The position numbers and the translations under genes were made by a program. The notes under the pieces are model-generated. The model did no database searches. It saw only the letters and a program-made list of their open reading frames with translations, and was not told the DNA's origin. Below, piece by piece: positions 33,138-42,014 of a DNA stretch of 64,000 nucleotides (positions are counted from its first letter, which is position 1; the number at the start of each line of letters is the position of its first letter). The DNA comes from Halorubrum trapanicum (lineage in GTDB: Archaea; Halobacteriota; Halobacteria; Halobacteriales; Haloferacaceae). Location of the stretch: contig NZ_AP017569.1 in assembly GCF_002355655.1 (NCBI RefSeq), forward strand, positions 2,108,001 to 2,172,000, read 5' to 3'.

Positions 33138-34859
33138 ATGAGACACGCACAGGGGCCGCTCCTCACGATCGACCTGACCGAGCGGACCGCGTCGACGGCA
33201 CCGATCGACGACCGGCTCGCGTCGTTCGTCGGCGGCCGCGGGCTCAACACGTCGCTCGCGTACGACCGGATCCCGTTCGACGCCGACCCGCTCGGGCCGG
33301 AGAACCGCCTCTACCTCTCGACGGGGCCGATGCAGTACTCGACGACCTCCTACACCGGCCGGATGGCCGCCACGGGCCTCTCGCCGCTCACGAACGGTCT
33401 GCTGTCGTCGAACGCGGGCGGGTTCCTCTCGCGGAACTTCACCGGCGCGGGGTACGCCGCGGTCGAGATCGTCGGCGCGAGCGACGACCTCCTCGCGGTC
33501 CACGTCCGCGAAATCGGGCCGGACGGCGAGCCGGACGTGACGTTCGAGGAAGTTTCCGATCTGGCGGAGGCCGAGGTGTCGGCCGTGTCGGACCGGTTCG
33601 CGCAGAGCCACGGCCTGGAGCCGGAACACGTGGCCTGTATCGGCCCGGCGGGCGAGAACGCGGTCCGGTTCGCGTCGATCATGACCTCGGACACGCGGGC
33701 GTTCGGCCGCGGCGGGCTGGGGGCGGTCCTCGGGTCGAAGGGAGTGAAGGCGCTCACGTTCGACGGCGACGCCGAAGTCGACCTCGACCTCGACTGGCCC
33801 GACGAGGCGGGCGAGGTCCACCGCGAGGCGGCCACCTCCGACTCGATCATGAAGCGGCAGGGGACGACGAGCGTGACGGAGCTGGCGAACGAGGTGGACG
33901 CGCTTCCGTCGTACTACTTCGCGGAGACCTCCTTCGAGGGCGTCGAGGGCATCTCCGGCGACCGCGTGGAAGAAAAGAAGTACAAGAAGGGGACCTGCTC
34001 GCAGTGCGCGTTCGCCTGCAAGCTCCCCACGCGCGACGAGGAGACCGGCGTCGAGACCGAGGGGCCGGAGTTCGAGACGGTGATGGCGTTCGGCTCGAAC
34101 GCCGGCGTCGACGACGTCGTCGACGTAATGGCCGCCAACGAGCTGTGCGACGAGCTGGGGATGGACACCATCTCCTGTGGCGACGTCGTCTCGATGTTCT
34201 TGGAGAGCGAAGACGAGTTCGGCAACGCGGAGCTCGTCCGCTCGCTCGTCGAGCGGATCGCCTACCGCGAGGGCGTCGGCGACAAGCTCGCGGAGGGGGT
34301 CCACCGCGCCAGCGGGGAGTTCGGCGCCGAGGACTGGACGGTGAAGGGATTGGCCTTCTCCGGCCACGACGGCCGCGCGCTCAACGGGCAGGGGCTCGCG
34401 TTCGCGACCGCGAACCGCGGCGCCGACCACATGTACGGGGAGTTCTACCCCTACGAGTACCCGCTCGTCGACCCCGACGACGCGCTCGACCCCCAGGGGC
34501 TCGACGGGAAGCCGCCGAAGCTCGTCGCGAAGGAGAACCGCAACGCGGTCCTCGACTCGGCCGTCGTCTGTAAGTTCTCGCGGGGCACCGTCACCGACGA
34601 CCGGCTCGCGGCGCTGCTCGACGCCGACTACGACGCCCTCCAGACGCTGGGCGCCCGGATCGTCGAGCTGGAGCGCGCGTTCAACAACGCCCGCGGCTTC
34701 GACCGCGCGGACGACACCCTCCCGTACGCCGACGCCATCGAGGGGTTCGACGACGCCCTCTCGGAGTACTACGCGATCCGCGGCTGGAACGACGACGGCA
34801 CCGTCCCGGGCCACGGCGACGGGCTCGACCCGGCGAGCGCGGCGCCGGCCGACGACTGA
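33138..34859 (+). CDS. Aldehyde:ferredoxin oxidoreductase (tungsten AOR family)
   Basis: A 573-residue AOR-family enzyme that oxidises aldehydes to acids with ferredoxin, using a tungstopterin and a [4Fe-4S] cluster. The N-terminal domain shows VGGRGLNTSLAYDRIP and GPMQYSTTSYTGRMAATGLSP; the cluster cysteines are in GTCSQCAFACKLP (C-x2-C-x3-C) near residue 290 and a later Cys in DSAVVCKFSRG near residue 478. Length is slightly short of the ~600-620 typical of AOR. ATG at 33138 is used; an in-frame extension upstream crosses repeat copy 3. Substrate specificity cannot be told from sequence. Confidence 0.93.
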   Translation: MRHAQGPLLTIDLTERTASTAPIDDRLASFVGGRGLNTSLAYDRIPFDADPLGPENRLYLSTGPMQYSTTSYTGRMAATGLSPLTNGLLSSNAGGFLSRNFTGAGYAAVEIVGASDDLLAVHVREIGPDGEPDVTFEEVSDLAEAEVSAVSDRFAQSHGLEPEHVACIGPAGENAVRFASIMTSDTRAFGRGGLGAVLGSKGVKALTFDGDAEVDLDLDWPDEAGEVHREAATSDSIMKRQGTTSVTELANEVDALPSYYFAETSFEGVEGISGDRVEEKKYKKGTCSQCAFACKLPTRDEETGVETEGPEFETVMAFGSNAGVDDVVDVMAANELCDELGMDTISCGDVVSMFLESEDEFGNAELVRSLVERIAYREGVGDKLAEGVHRASGEFGAEDWTVKGLAFSGHDGRALNGQGLAFATANRGADHMYGEFYPYEYPLVDPDDALDPQGLDGKPPKLVAKENRNAVLDSAVVCKFSRGTVTDDRLAALLDADYDALQTLGARIVELERAFNNARGFDRADDTLPYADAIEGFDDALSEYYAIRGWNDDGTVPGHGDGLDPASAAPADD

Positions 34860-34866
34860 GGCGGTC

Positions 34867-36525
34867 TCACTCGGGTCGGTCGCCGGGCTCGACGTCGACG
34901 CCGCGGAACTCGAACCGGGCGCCGCCCGTTTCGCTCTCAGCGAGCTCGACCGTCCACCCGTGCGCCTCCGCGACCTCGGCGACGATCTTCAGCCCGAAGC
35001 CGGTCCCGTCCGGGTCCGACGTCACGCCCGCCTCGAACGCCTCCTCGCGGTCACCGGGGTCGATCCCGGGGCCGTCGTCGGCGACGTAGAAGCCGTCGCC
35101 GTCGGGGAGCGCGCCGACCGTGACGGCGACGTCGGGGCCCGCGTGGGTGACCGCGTTGACGAAGAGGTTCTCCAGCGCCTGCCGGAGGCGGCTACGGTCG
35201 GCGGCGACGACGGCGCCCGTCTCGACCGTCAGCGTCGCCGACTCGGTGTCGGCGGTCTCCCAGCACTCCGCGACGAGGTCGGCCAGCGGGACGGGCTCGG
35301 TCTCGTCGATGCCGGCGCCCTGTCGGGCCAGCGCGAGCAGGTCCTCGATCAGCGCGTCCATCCGGTCCAGCGAGCGCTCGACCGCGCCCAGCTCCTCGAC
35401 GTCGATCGACTCGTCGGCGAGCCGGTCCGTGACGATCTCGAGGTTCCCGGCGGCGACGTTGAGCGGGCTCCGCAGGTCGTGGGAGACGAGGCTGGCGAAC
35501 TCCTCCAACCGGTCGCGCTCGCGGGCGACCTCCGCTTCGCGCCGGCGGAGCTGTCGCTCCCGCTCGATGCGGACCAGCACCATCGTCACCGTCGCCGCCC
35601 AGATGCGCGCGACCGCGAGGTCCGAGTCGTCGAACGCGTCGGGAACGGTCGCGCCGACGTTCAACACCCCGTACCGACCGAGCGGGACCACGAGCTCGCT
35701 GCGGATCGTCGCGTCGTCGTCGTAGCGGTCGGGGTCGTCGCCGACGTCCGCCACGTAGGTCGGCTCGCCGCTCTCGAAGGCCTCCCAGGTGATGCTCGGC
35801 TCGTCGGCCGCGAACGTCGGATGATCGCCGACGACGGCGTCCGCGGTGTCGGTCCAGACGATCGGTTCGAGGGCGTCCGACTCCTCGTCGTACAGCCAGA
35901 TCGCGGCGATCGGGTGGCCGAGCACGTCGTCGACGTACGACACCGCCGCCTCGGCGGCCGCCTCCCTGTCGGTCGTCTTCAGCAGCTCCCTGGTCGCCTC
36001 GTGGAGGGATTCGAGCGTCTCCGTGCGGCGCTGGAGCGCCAGCCGCCGCGTCCGCTCGTTCGAGACGTCGATCGCGGTGACGACCGCGTACGGGTCGCCG
36101 TCTATCTCGAACGGGCCGACGCTGACCCGAACCGGGACGAGGACGCCGTCGCCGCGGCGCACGGCCAGCTCGAACCCGTCGGCGAGCGACCGCGCCTCGC
36201 CGGCGCGCGTCGTCTCGATCAGCGCCGTCACGCCGTGACGGGAGCCCGCCGCTTCCGCCTCGCTCCGCTCGTCGCTCCGGGAGGCTCCGCCTCCGGTGTC
36301 GTCGCCGTCGGTATCGGTTCCGAATGGCGGCGTCGACCCGCCGCCGCCCCAGTCCAACTCGGTCGGGTCCTGGAACACGTCGTCGATCGATCGCCCGGCG
36401 AGGTCCGTCGGATCGAGGCCGAACACCGCCTCGACGCTCGGTGTGCCCGCGCGGACGACGCCGTCGCCGTCGACGACGAGCGTGGGGTCCGGGGTCGCGT
36501 CGATCGCCTCTGGGAAGCGGTCCAT
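34867..36525 (-). CDS. Sensor histidine kinase with PAS and GAF domains
   Basis: A 552-residue soluble histidine kinase. Order: PAS domain (residues ~5-60, PDPTLVVDGDGVVRAGTPSVEAVFG, interrupted by a Gly/Asp/Ser-rich loop and resuming ~100-150 with FEIDGDPYAVVTAIDVSNE), a GAF domain (~180-325), HisKA with the phosphoacceptor His in ASLVSHDLRSPLNVAAG near residue 350, and a HATPase domain with N-box LFVNAVTHAG and G-boxes DDGPGIDPGD, GTGFGLKI. No membrane helices. ATG at 36525; a GTG at 36531 overlapping the stop of the next gene is possible. No response regulator is adjacent, as is common in haloarchaea. Confidence 0.9.
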   Translation of the reverse strand: MDRFPEAIDATPDPTLVVDGDGVVRAGTPSVEAVFGLDPTDLAGRSIDDVFQDPTELDWGGGGSTPPFGTDTDGDDTGGGASRSDERSEAEAAGSRHGVTALIETTRAGEARSLADGFELAVRRGDGVLVPVRVSVGPFEIDGDPYAVVTAIDVSNERTRRLALQRRTETLESLHEATRELLKTTDREAAAEAAVSYVDDVLGHPIAAIWLYDEESDALEPIVWTDTADAVVGDHPTFAADEPSITWEAFESGEPTYVADVGDDPDRYDDDATIRSELVVPLGRYGVLNVGATVPDAFDDSDLAVARIWAATVTMVLVRIERERQLRRREAEVARERDRLEEFASLVSHDLRSPLNVAAGNLEIVTDRLADESIDVEELGAVERSLDRMDALIEDLLALARQGAGIDETEPVPLADLVAECWETADTESATLTVETGAVVAADRSRLRQALENLFVNAVTHAGPDVAVTVGALPDGDGFYVADDGPGIDPGDREEAFEAGVTSDPDGTGFGLKIVAEVAEAHGWTVELAESETGGARFEFRGVDVEPGDRPE

Positions 36526-36527
36526 GG

Positions 36528-37337
36528 TCACTCCTCGGTCGGCTCGTGGACGTGCCCGCACTCGGGGCAGCGCACCTCCTCTCCCCGGAGGTCGGCCGAG
36601 GAGGCGCGCACCTCGCGCATCACCTCGCTGATCTTGTCTTCGGCCTCCAGCTCGTCGGCGACGGCGAGGTCGACCCCCTCCACTTCGAGGAGGAACTTCG
36701 CGACCTCCGTCACCTCGTACATCATCTCGTCTAAGTCCTCGGCGGTGAAGAAGCCGGACATCGCGCCGTAGAGGAACGTCGCGCCGGCCTTCGTCACCTT
36801 CTCCTCGAAGGAGTAGCGCGCCTGGTTGACCGCCTGCGGCGTGTACGTGTCGGTCATGAAGGGGACCAGCTCCGGGAGGTTCTCGCCGATCTTCGTCATC
36901 TCGACGCCCGTCTCAGTGCGGAAGTCGGCGCAGAGCCGCGCGATCGCCCACTCGCGGGCCGTGATGTACGTCCGGTCGCGGAGGAACTCGTTGACGCGCT
37001 CGTAGCGCGCGCCGTCCATCTTTGTGAACCGCTCGTACTTCTGGACGTCCCGCGGCACGTCGTCGGACTCGTCGCCGGTCGCGTCCTCGGTGTCGGGTTC
37101 CTCACCGGTCGCGGTCGGATCCTGTTCGCCGTCCGTTCCGCCTTCGTCGTCGGCCGCGTCCGGCTCCGCTTCCGGCGTCTCGTCGTCCGATCCGTCGTTC
37201 GATTCGTCGCCCGCTCGGGAGTCGGGCTCCCCGTCGCCGCCTCCAGAGGGGGACCGGTCCTCGGGCGGGGACCGGTCCGCGGCGGAGTCGCCGGTCTCGC
37301 CGGCCGAGTCGGCCGCCGAACCGGTGTGATCGCTCAT
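36528..37337 (-). CDS. Haloarchaeal protein with acidic N-terminus and zinc-ribbon half
   Basis: A 269-residue protein not recognised by function. The first ~105 residues are Asp/Glu/Ser/Gly-rich and disordered. The conserved domain (~105-255) is helical (PRDVQKYERFTKMDGARYERVNEFLRDR, AREWAIARLCADFRTETGVEMTKIGENLPELVPFM, read in parts). It ends with a single knuckle VRCPECGHVHEPTEE. The pattern resembles an uncharacterised haloarchaeal family. Its stop lies 2-3 bases before the start of the kinase gene, so the two form an operon with this gene first. Confidence 0.75.
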   Translation of the reverse strand: MSDHTGSAADSAGETGDSAADRSPPEDRSPSGGGDGEPDSRAGDESNDGSDDETPEAEPDAADDEGGTDGEQDPTATGEEPDTEDATGDESDDVPRDVQKYERFTKMDGARYERVNEFLRDRTYITAREWAIARLCADFRTETGVEMTKIGENLPELVPFMTDTYTPQAVNQARYSFEEKVTKAGATFLYGAMSGFFTAEDLDEMMYEVTEVAKFLLEVEGVDLAVADELEAEDKISEVMREVRASSADLRGEEVRCPECGHVHEPTEE

Positions 37338-37426
37338 ACCTCTGAAACTCCACGGGCGGGCAAAAGCCTTGTCGGTGGTCGCCCGCCGGAGATCCACTTT
37401 TGTACCGGCGCGTGGAGGGATGGGGC

Positions 37427-37795
37427 ATGAAGGTGCTCTGCGGGATCGGCGGCAGCGACGACTCGTTCCGCGCGCTCGACCGGACGGTGGAGCGCGCGGC
37501 GATCGCGAACGACGACCTGACGATCGCCGTGGTGGACAACGAGGACTCGTCGGTCGCCCCAGACGAGGTGATGGAACGCGCCCGGGAGGCGACAGACGAG
37601 GCCGAGATCGACGCCGAGGTGCGACGCGTCGAGGGCGACCCCGGAAGCCGACTGGTCGAGATCGCCGAGACCGAGGGGTTCGAGGAGATCGTCTTGGGCG
37701 GCGGCCACACCAGTCCGATGGGGAAGATCACCATCGGCTCGATCGCGGAGTTCGTCCTGCTGAACGCGAAGACGTCGGTCACGCTGGTCAGATGA
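37427..37795 (+). CDS. Universal stress protein, short form
   Basis: A 122-residue UspA-like protein. The start MKVLCGIGGSDDSFRALDRTVE and the C-terminal signature GGGHTSPMGKITIGSIAEFVLLNAKTSVTLV (read in parts) are typical of ATP-type Usp folds; the protein is about 20 residues shorter than usual because the central helix-loop is trimmed. ATG at 37427. Its TGA overlaps the ATG of the acetyltransferase gene (ATGA), so they are translationally coupled. Confidence 0.87.
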   Translation: MKVLCGIGGSDDSFRALDRTVERAAIANDDLTIAVVDNEDSSVAPDEVMERAREATDEAEIDAEVRRVEGDPGSRLVEIAETEGFEEIVLGGGHTSPMGKITIGSIAEFVLLNAKTSVTLVR

Positions 37796-38352
37796 GCGAC
37801 CGAGGCTACCCGGACGCGGTGGCGGACGAGTTCCCGCCGCCGCCGACCGCGTTCACCGACCGCGAGGACCGCGAGATCGAGGTCCGGCCGTACGAGGGCG
37901 AGGAGGCGGTCCGCGAGGCGCTCGTCGAGATGTACGACGCCTTCGACCCGGCCGACCGCGCACAGGGGATCCCCCCGGGCGGCGAGGAGCGCATCCGCGA
38001 GTGGCTCGACGCCATCCTCGGCGACGACTGCTACAACGTGATCGCCTGGTGCGGCGACGAGGCCGCCGGCCACGCGACGCTCGTCCCCGACGGCGACGCC
38101 TACGAGCTGGCGATCTTCGTCCACCAGGAGTACCAGCGCGCCGGGATCGGCACGCACCTCATCCGCGGGCTGCTCGGGCACGGACAGGCGAACGGCGTCG
38201 AGAAGGTGTGGCTCACCGTCGAGCGGTGGAACCGCGCCGCGGTCTCGCTGTACAAGAAGATCGGCTTCGAGACCTCCGACGCCGAGAGCTTCGAGCTGGA
38301 GATGGGGCTGCGGCTCCGCGCGGACGACGGAGACGAGGACGGCGAGGACTGA
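37792..38352 (+). CDS. GNAT family N-acetyltransferase
   Basis: A 186-residue GNAT enzyme. The acetyl-CoA-binding motif is clear in LAIFVHQEYQRAGIGTHLIRGLLG (Q/R-x-x-G-x-G/A), followed by VEKVWLTVERWNRAAVSLYKKIGFE, the usual strand-helix end of the fold. The N-terminus is acidic with a PPPPT run. Substrate unknown. Coupled to the Usp gene by the ATGA overlap, which suggests a joint stress role (possibly acetylation or binding of a Usp-regulated target); that is inference. Confidence 0.88.
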   Translation: MSDRGYPDAVADEFPPPPTAFTDREDREIEVRPYEGEEAVREALVEMYDAFDPADRAQGIPPGGEERIREWLDAILGDDCYNVIAWCGDEAAGHATLVPDGDAYELAIFVHQEYQRAGIGTHLIRGLLGHGQANGVEKVWLTVERWNRAAVSLYKKIGFETSDAESFELEMGLRLRADDGDEDGED

Positions 38353-38409
38353 GGGACCTCGCTCGCCGGAATCTTCAAGCCTTTAGGGGCGGCCCGCGAC
38401 CGCTCCGGT

Positions 38410-39033
38410 ATGAGCCATCGAATTCTGCTGTTGGGGGCGCCCGGCGCCGGGAAGGGGACGCAGAGCGCGAAGCTGGCCGACGAGTACGGCGTCGAGCACG
38501 TCACGACCGGCGACGCGCTCCGCGCGAACAAGGAGATGGAGACGGAGTACGGGACGCCGAAGTCGTTCATGGACGCGGGCGAGCTCGTTCCCGACCCGGT
38601 CGTCAACGAGATCGTGAAGGCCGCGCTCGACGACGCCGACGGGTTCGTCCTCGACGGCTACCCGCGCAACATCGAGCAGGCGGAGTACCTCTCGGAGATA
38701 ACCGACCTCGACGCCGTCATCCTCCTCGACGTCGACGAGGAGGTCCTCGTCGACCGACTCACCGGCCGCCGCGTCTGCGACGACTGCGGCGCGAACTACC
38801 ACGTCGACTTCCAGCCCCCGGAGGAGCCGGGCGTCTGCGACGAGTGCGGCGGCGAGCTGATCCAGCGCGAGGACGACACCGAGGAGACCGCGCGCGAGCG
38901 CCTGGAGGTCTTCTACGAGAACACCGAGCCCGTGGTCGACCACTTCCGCGACGAGGGCGTGCTCGTCGAGGTCGACGGCGAGGCCCCTCCGGACGAGGTC
39001 TTCGCCCGGATCCGCGACGTCGTCGAGAGCTAA
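38410..39033 (+). CDS. adk: Adenylate kinase with zinc-type LID
   Basis: A 207-residue adenylate kinase (ATP + AMP to 2 ADP). P-loop [13 protein letters not shown] at residues ~7-18, AMP-binding [17 protein letters not shown] and a LID domain with four cysteines (CDDCG ... CDECG, residues ~122-145), the zinc-binding version found in Gram-positives and many archaea, rather than the trimeric archaeal AdkA. A weak TATA-like TTTAGG at 38381-38386 is ~25 nt upstream of the ATG. It is followed 120 bp later by the DUF106 insertase gene, a conserved archaeal neighbour. Confidence 0.95.
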   Translation: MSHRILLLGAPGAGKGTQSAKLADEYGVEHVTTGDALRANKEMETEYGTPKSFMDAGELVPDPVVNEIVKAALDDADGFVLDGYPRNIEQAEYLSEITDLDAVILLDVDEEVLVDRLTGRRVCDDCGANYHVDFQPPEEPGVCDECGGELIQREDDTEETARERLEVFYENTEPVVDHFRDEGVLVEVDGEAPPDEVFARIRDVVES

Positions 39034-39152
39034 CTCGCGTCGCCGAAAACTGATCCGCGTCGTCGTCGGAGGTCGACTCGCGTCGTCGAGGGACGCCGAT
39101 CCGAGCGGCGATCCTACAAGGTTCTTAACCGTCGACCGCTAATCGGCCGCTA

Positions 39153-40061
39153 ATGAGCAAAGTCGAACGGCGAGTCCGCTCGCTGGTCCGCGATGACGGC
39201 GAGATGCGGGACGCCATTCAAGTCGTCCTCGACAACGCCAGCGGCGGCGAGGTCCGTTGGGTCGACGTTCGCGACGAAATCTCGAGCGGGCAGTGGGGCC
39301 GGCTCATCGAGAAGGAGATCCTCGTCGACGGCGAGGAGGGGTTCGCGCTGGCCGACCGCGAGGGGATCGAGGCCGGCATGGAGGACGACGACGACTCGGG
39401 CGGCGGCGACGTGGAGACGCCGGAGACGACCACCTGGTCGAAGTGGGACAAGCTCGCCGGGGTGGCGACGGTCGGCGCGTTCGTCGGCTACGCGGTCGGC
39501 CCGGTCCGGAACGCCATCGCCGGCGCCATCGACGTCGTCCTCGGCCCGCTCCTGAACGTGGTCCCCTTCTACGTCGTGATCATGGTCATCGCGCTCGGGA
39601 CGGGGCTGTACTCGACGCTGCTGCGCGCCGGGCTCATGGACATGGAGAAGATGGGCGCGTACCAGGACCGGATGAAAGACATCCAAGAGCGTCGGAAGGA
39701 GGCCGAGAAGCGCGACGACGACGAGGCCCTCGACGAGATCCAAGAAGAGCAGATGGAGGCGATGGGCGACCAGCTCGGCATGTTCAAAGAGCAGTTCCGC
39801 CCGATGGTGTGGATCATGTTCCTCACCATCCCCGCGTTCCTCTGGATGTTCTGGGTGATCGGCTACCGCGGCTCGGACGCCGCGTATCCGGCCGTCGCCG
39901 CGCAGGAGCTCGTCGTGCCGCTGGCGGGGACCGTCACTTGGGACACCGGGATCGTCGGCCCGATCCAGATGTGGATCCTCTGGTACTTCCTCTGCTCGAT
40001 GGCGTTCACGCAGCTGGTCCAGAAGAGCCTCAACATCGAGATGTCGCCGTCCTCCTCGTAG
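39153..40061 (+). CDS. DUF106/EMC3-type membrane insertase (Oxa1/YidC superfamily)
   Basis: A 302-residue archaeal YidC-like protein. Membrane helices at residues ~108-130 and ~138-158 (FYVVIMVIALGTGLYSTLL) are followed by a long charged coiled coil (~165-210, KDIQERRKEAEKRDDDEAL) and two or three more helices (RPMVWIMFLTIPAFLWMFWVIGY; IQMWILWYFLCSMAFTQLV), matching the DUF106 plan, which inserts proteins into the membrane. The ~75-residue N-terminal extension is soluble and may bind ribosomes; its role is not known. Neighbour of adk, as in many archaea. Confidence 0.92.
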   Translation: MSKVERRVRSLVRDDGEMRDAIQVVLDNASGGEVRWVDVRDEISSGQWGRLIEKEILVDGEEGFALADREGIEAGMEDDDDSGGGDVETPETTTWSKWDKLAGVATVGAFVGYAVGPVRNAIAGAIDVVLGPLLNVVPFYVVIMVIALGTGLYSTLLRAGLMDMEKMGAYQDRMKDIQERRKEAEKRDDDEALDEIQEEQMEAMGDQLGMFKEQFRPMVWIMFLTIPAFLWMFWVIGYRGSDAAYPAVAAQELVVPLAGTVTWDTGIVGPIQMWILWYFLCSMAFTQLVQKSLNIEMSPSSS

Positions 40062-40097
40062 GCGACGCGCTCGATTCCCGCTGTTTCCTCCCGGCGC

Positions 40098-41363
40098 CTA
40101 CTCGTCGGCTTCGCCCGCGTTGTCGCCGTCGCTCTCCTCGGTCGCAACCTCCTCGGCCGCGACCTCCTCGGCGACCGCCTCGAACGCCGCGAGGATGACG
40201 CGCTTACACGCCTGTCCCTCGGTGCTCCAGTGGTGGGCGTAATCGAGCATGTCGTCGTAGATGTCGGGCTTGCAGCCCGCCGCCTGCGGGTGGCCGCCGC
40301 CGTTCACCTTCCCGGCGACCTCGTGGGCGTGCCGGAAGTCGTCCGAGCCGCGGATGGAGGCGGACCCCGCGGGCTTGACGATCACGGCGGCGTCGGCGCC
40401 CGCCTCGCGCAGCCGCTCCGCGACCTCGTTCTGCGAGCAGCGGCCGTAGGTGACCGCGACGCGCCAGTCGCCGACCTCGTGGGTGACCGCGCGGTCGACC
40501 GCGAGGTCGATTCTGGCTTCCTTCTCGACGCGGCGGTCCTCGACGAACGACCGCACCGTCTCGGGGAGGTCGACGCCGTACGCGCCGATCACGGCCGCGT
40601 ACTCCTCGGCGCCGGCCCAGTAGGAGTAGTCGGCGAGGTCGTCGGAGCGCGGGTCCTCCTTGATCCAGAGGTCGTGGTCGCGCGTGACTTCGGCGAGTTC
40701 GGCCCAGCGGTCGTCGAACGCGACGTCGAGCGACCGGAGCGTCACGTCGGCGGTGCACTCCTCGTCGGAGTCGCCGACGACGAGGTCGACGCCGGCCTCG
40801 CGCACCGCCGCGGCGGTCTCGTCGTCCCACTGGTGGTGGTCGAACCAGCGGATCGCGTCGGTCGACTCCGCGAGCGATTCCAGCGGCTCCGCGATCGGCT
40901 CGTAGTCGTCGGGACAGAGGTCGCAAATGAACAGGTCGACGCCGTCGTCGGCGTACGCCTCGACGCGTTCGAGCGCGGTGTCGATCGAGTACGGGCCCGC
41001 CGAGAGCAGCCCGACCGGGGACTCGGCGTGGACGTCGGCGAGGGGGTCGTCGTCGGACTCCTCGCCGTCATCGTCGTTGCCGTCGGACTCCTCGTCGTCG
41101 TCCGCCAACCGCGCCGCGATGGCGTCTTCGAAGGGCTCGACGTCGAGCGCGGCGTCGTACGCCTCGCGGATCATCGCCGCGCAGGCGAGGCCGTCGGCGT
41201 CGCCGTCGGCGATCACGACCGCCTCGCTGCCCTCGATCGCCTCCCGCGCCCGGCGCTCCGCGCGTTCGTCGTCCAGCGAGTCGGGGTAGAAGAACCCCTT
41301 CCCCGGAAGTTTCGTGTACCGCGAGCGGGGGGCCTCGCCCGTCTCGATGAGGTCGTCGTCCAT
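40098..41363 (-). CDS. DHH family phosphoesterase (RecJ-like)
   Basis: A 421-residue DHH/DHHA1 protein related to archaeal RecJ/GAN or Nano-RNase-type phosphoesterases. Metal motifs: VVIADGDADGLACAAMI near residue 50, FICDLCPDDYEP, the DHH signature IRWFDHHQWDDET near residue 173, and DHHA1 motif KVNGGGHPQAAGC near residue 355. An acidic insertion (DDEESDGNDDDGEESDD) lies near residue 93 and an acidic tail ends the protein. Role as exonuclease or oligonucleotide phosphatase is inferred from the family. Confidence 0.9.
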   Translation of the reverse strand: MDDDLIETGEAPRSRYTKLPGKGFFYPDSLDDERAERRAREAIEGSEAVVIADGDADGLACAAMIREAYDAALDVEPFEDAIAARLADDDEESDGNDDDGEESDDDPLADVHAESPVGLLSAGPYSIDTALERVEAYADDGVDLFICDLCPDDYEPIAEPLESLAESTDAIRWFDHHQWDDETAAAVREAGVDLVVGDSDEECTADVTLRSLDVAFDDRWAELAEVTRDHDLWIKEDPRSDDLADYSYWAGAEEYAAVIGAYGVDLPETVRSFVEDRRVEKEARIDLAVDRAVTHEVGDWRVAVTYGRCSQNEVAERLREAGADAAVIVKPAGSASIRGSDDFRHAHEVAGKVNGGGHPQAAGCKPDIYDDMLDYAHHWSTEGQACKRVILAAFEAVAEEVAAEEVATEESDGDNAGEADE

Positions 41364-41460
41364 ACCGTTGAGGCGGGCGGCAGCCGGAAAACTCCGCCGC
41401 TCTCGGGGCGGTCGCGGGGCGTCAGCGTCGCGTTCGGCGGCCGCCGACCTCCGCGACCGC

Positions 41461-41925
41461 TCAGATCGTCGTCCGCCGCGGGTCCTCGTCGGTCAGCTGT
41501 CGCACCGTCAGCACCGGCACCGGGCAGGTCCGGACGACGCGCTCGGCGACGGAGCCGATGAGGAAGCGGTTCTCGCCGTGGCGGCCCCGCGTGCCCATCG
41601 CGACGAGGTCGGCGTCGACCGACCGGGCGTACGTGTCGATCTCCGAGGCCGGGCGCCCCTCGCGCACCTCGATGGTGACGTCGAGGTCGCCGTCGCGGTC
41701 GTGCGCCGCGTCGGAGACGCGGTCGAGCGCGTCCCGTCCCTGGTCGTCGAGCGCGTCGCGGAGGTCGTCGCGGACCCTGTCCGGCGACGACTCCACCTCG
41801 CCGGCGTCGACGACGTACACCGCGTGGACCTCGGCGTCGAACCGCGCCGCCACGTCGACCGCGACCGAGACGGCCCGCCGGACGCTGTCGGAGCCGTCGG
41901 TCGCGACCACGATGGTGTCGAACAT
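41461..41925 (-). CDS. Universal stress protein (UspA family)
   Basis: A 154-residue Usp. The ATP-binding pattern is well preserved: DTIVVATDGSDSVRRAV at the start and VAMGTRGRHGENRFLIGSVAERVVRTCPVPVLTV at the end (read in parts; the G-x2-G-x9-G-S/T pattern is met). Cytoplasmic. It is transcribed leftward; its upstream region is shared with structured repeat copy 4, whose head box lies ~90 bp beyond its start. Confidence 0.92.
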   Translation of the reverse strand: MFDTIVVATDGSDSVRRAVSVAVDVAARFDAEVHAVYVVDAGEVESSPDRVRDDLRDALDDQGRDALDRVSDAAHDRDGDLDVTIEVREGRPASEIDTYARSVDADLVAMGTRGRHGENRFLIGSVAERVVRTCPVPVLTVRQLTDEDPRRTTI

Positions 41926-42014
41926 GGCCGACCGTTCGCCGCAGCGATACCTAAAACCCGGCGGTCGGGTGAGGGGAGACGGTGCGAAGCGGCGTGAATT
42001 CGATGACGATTCTA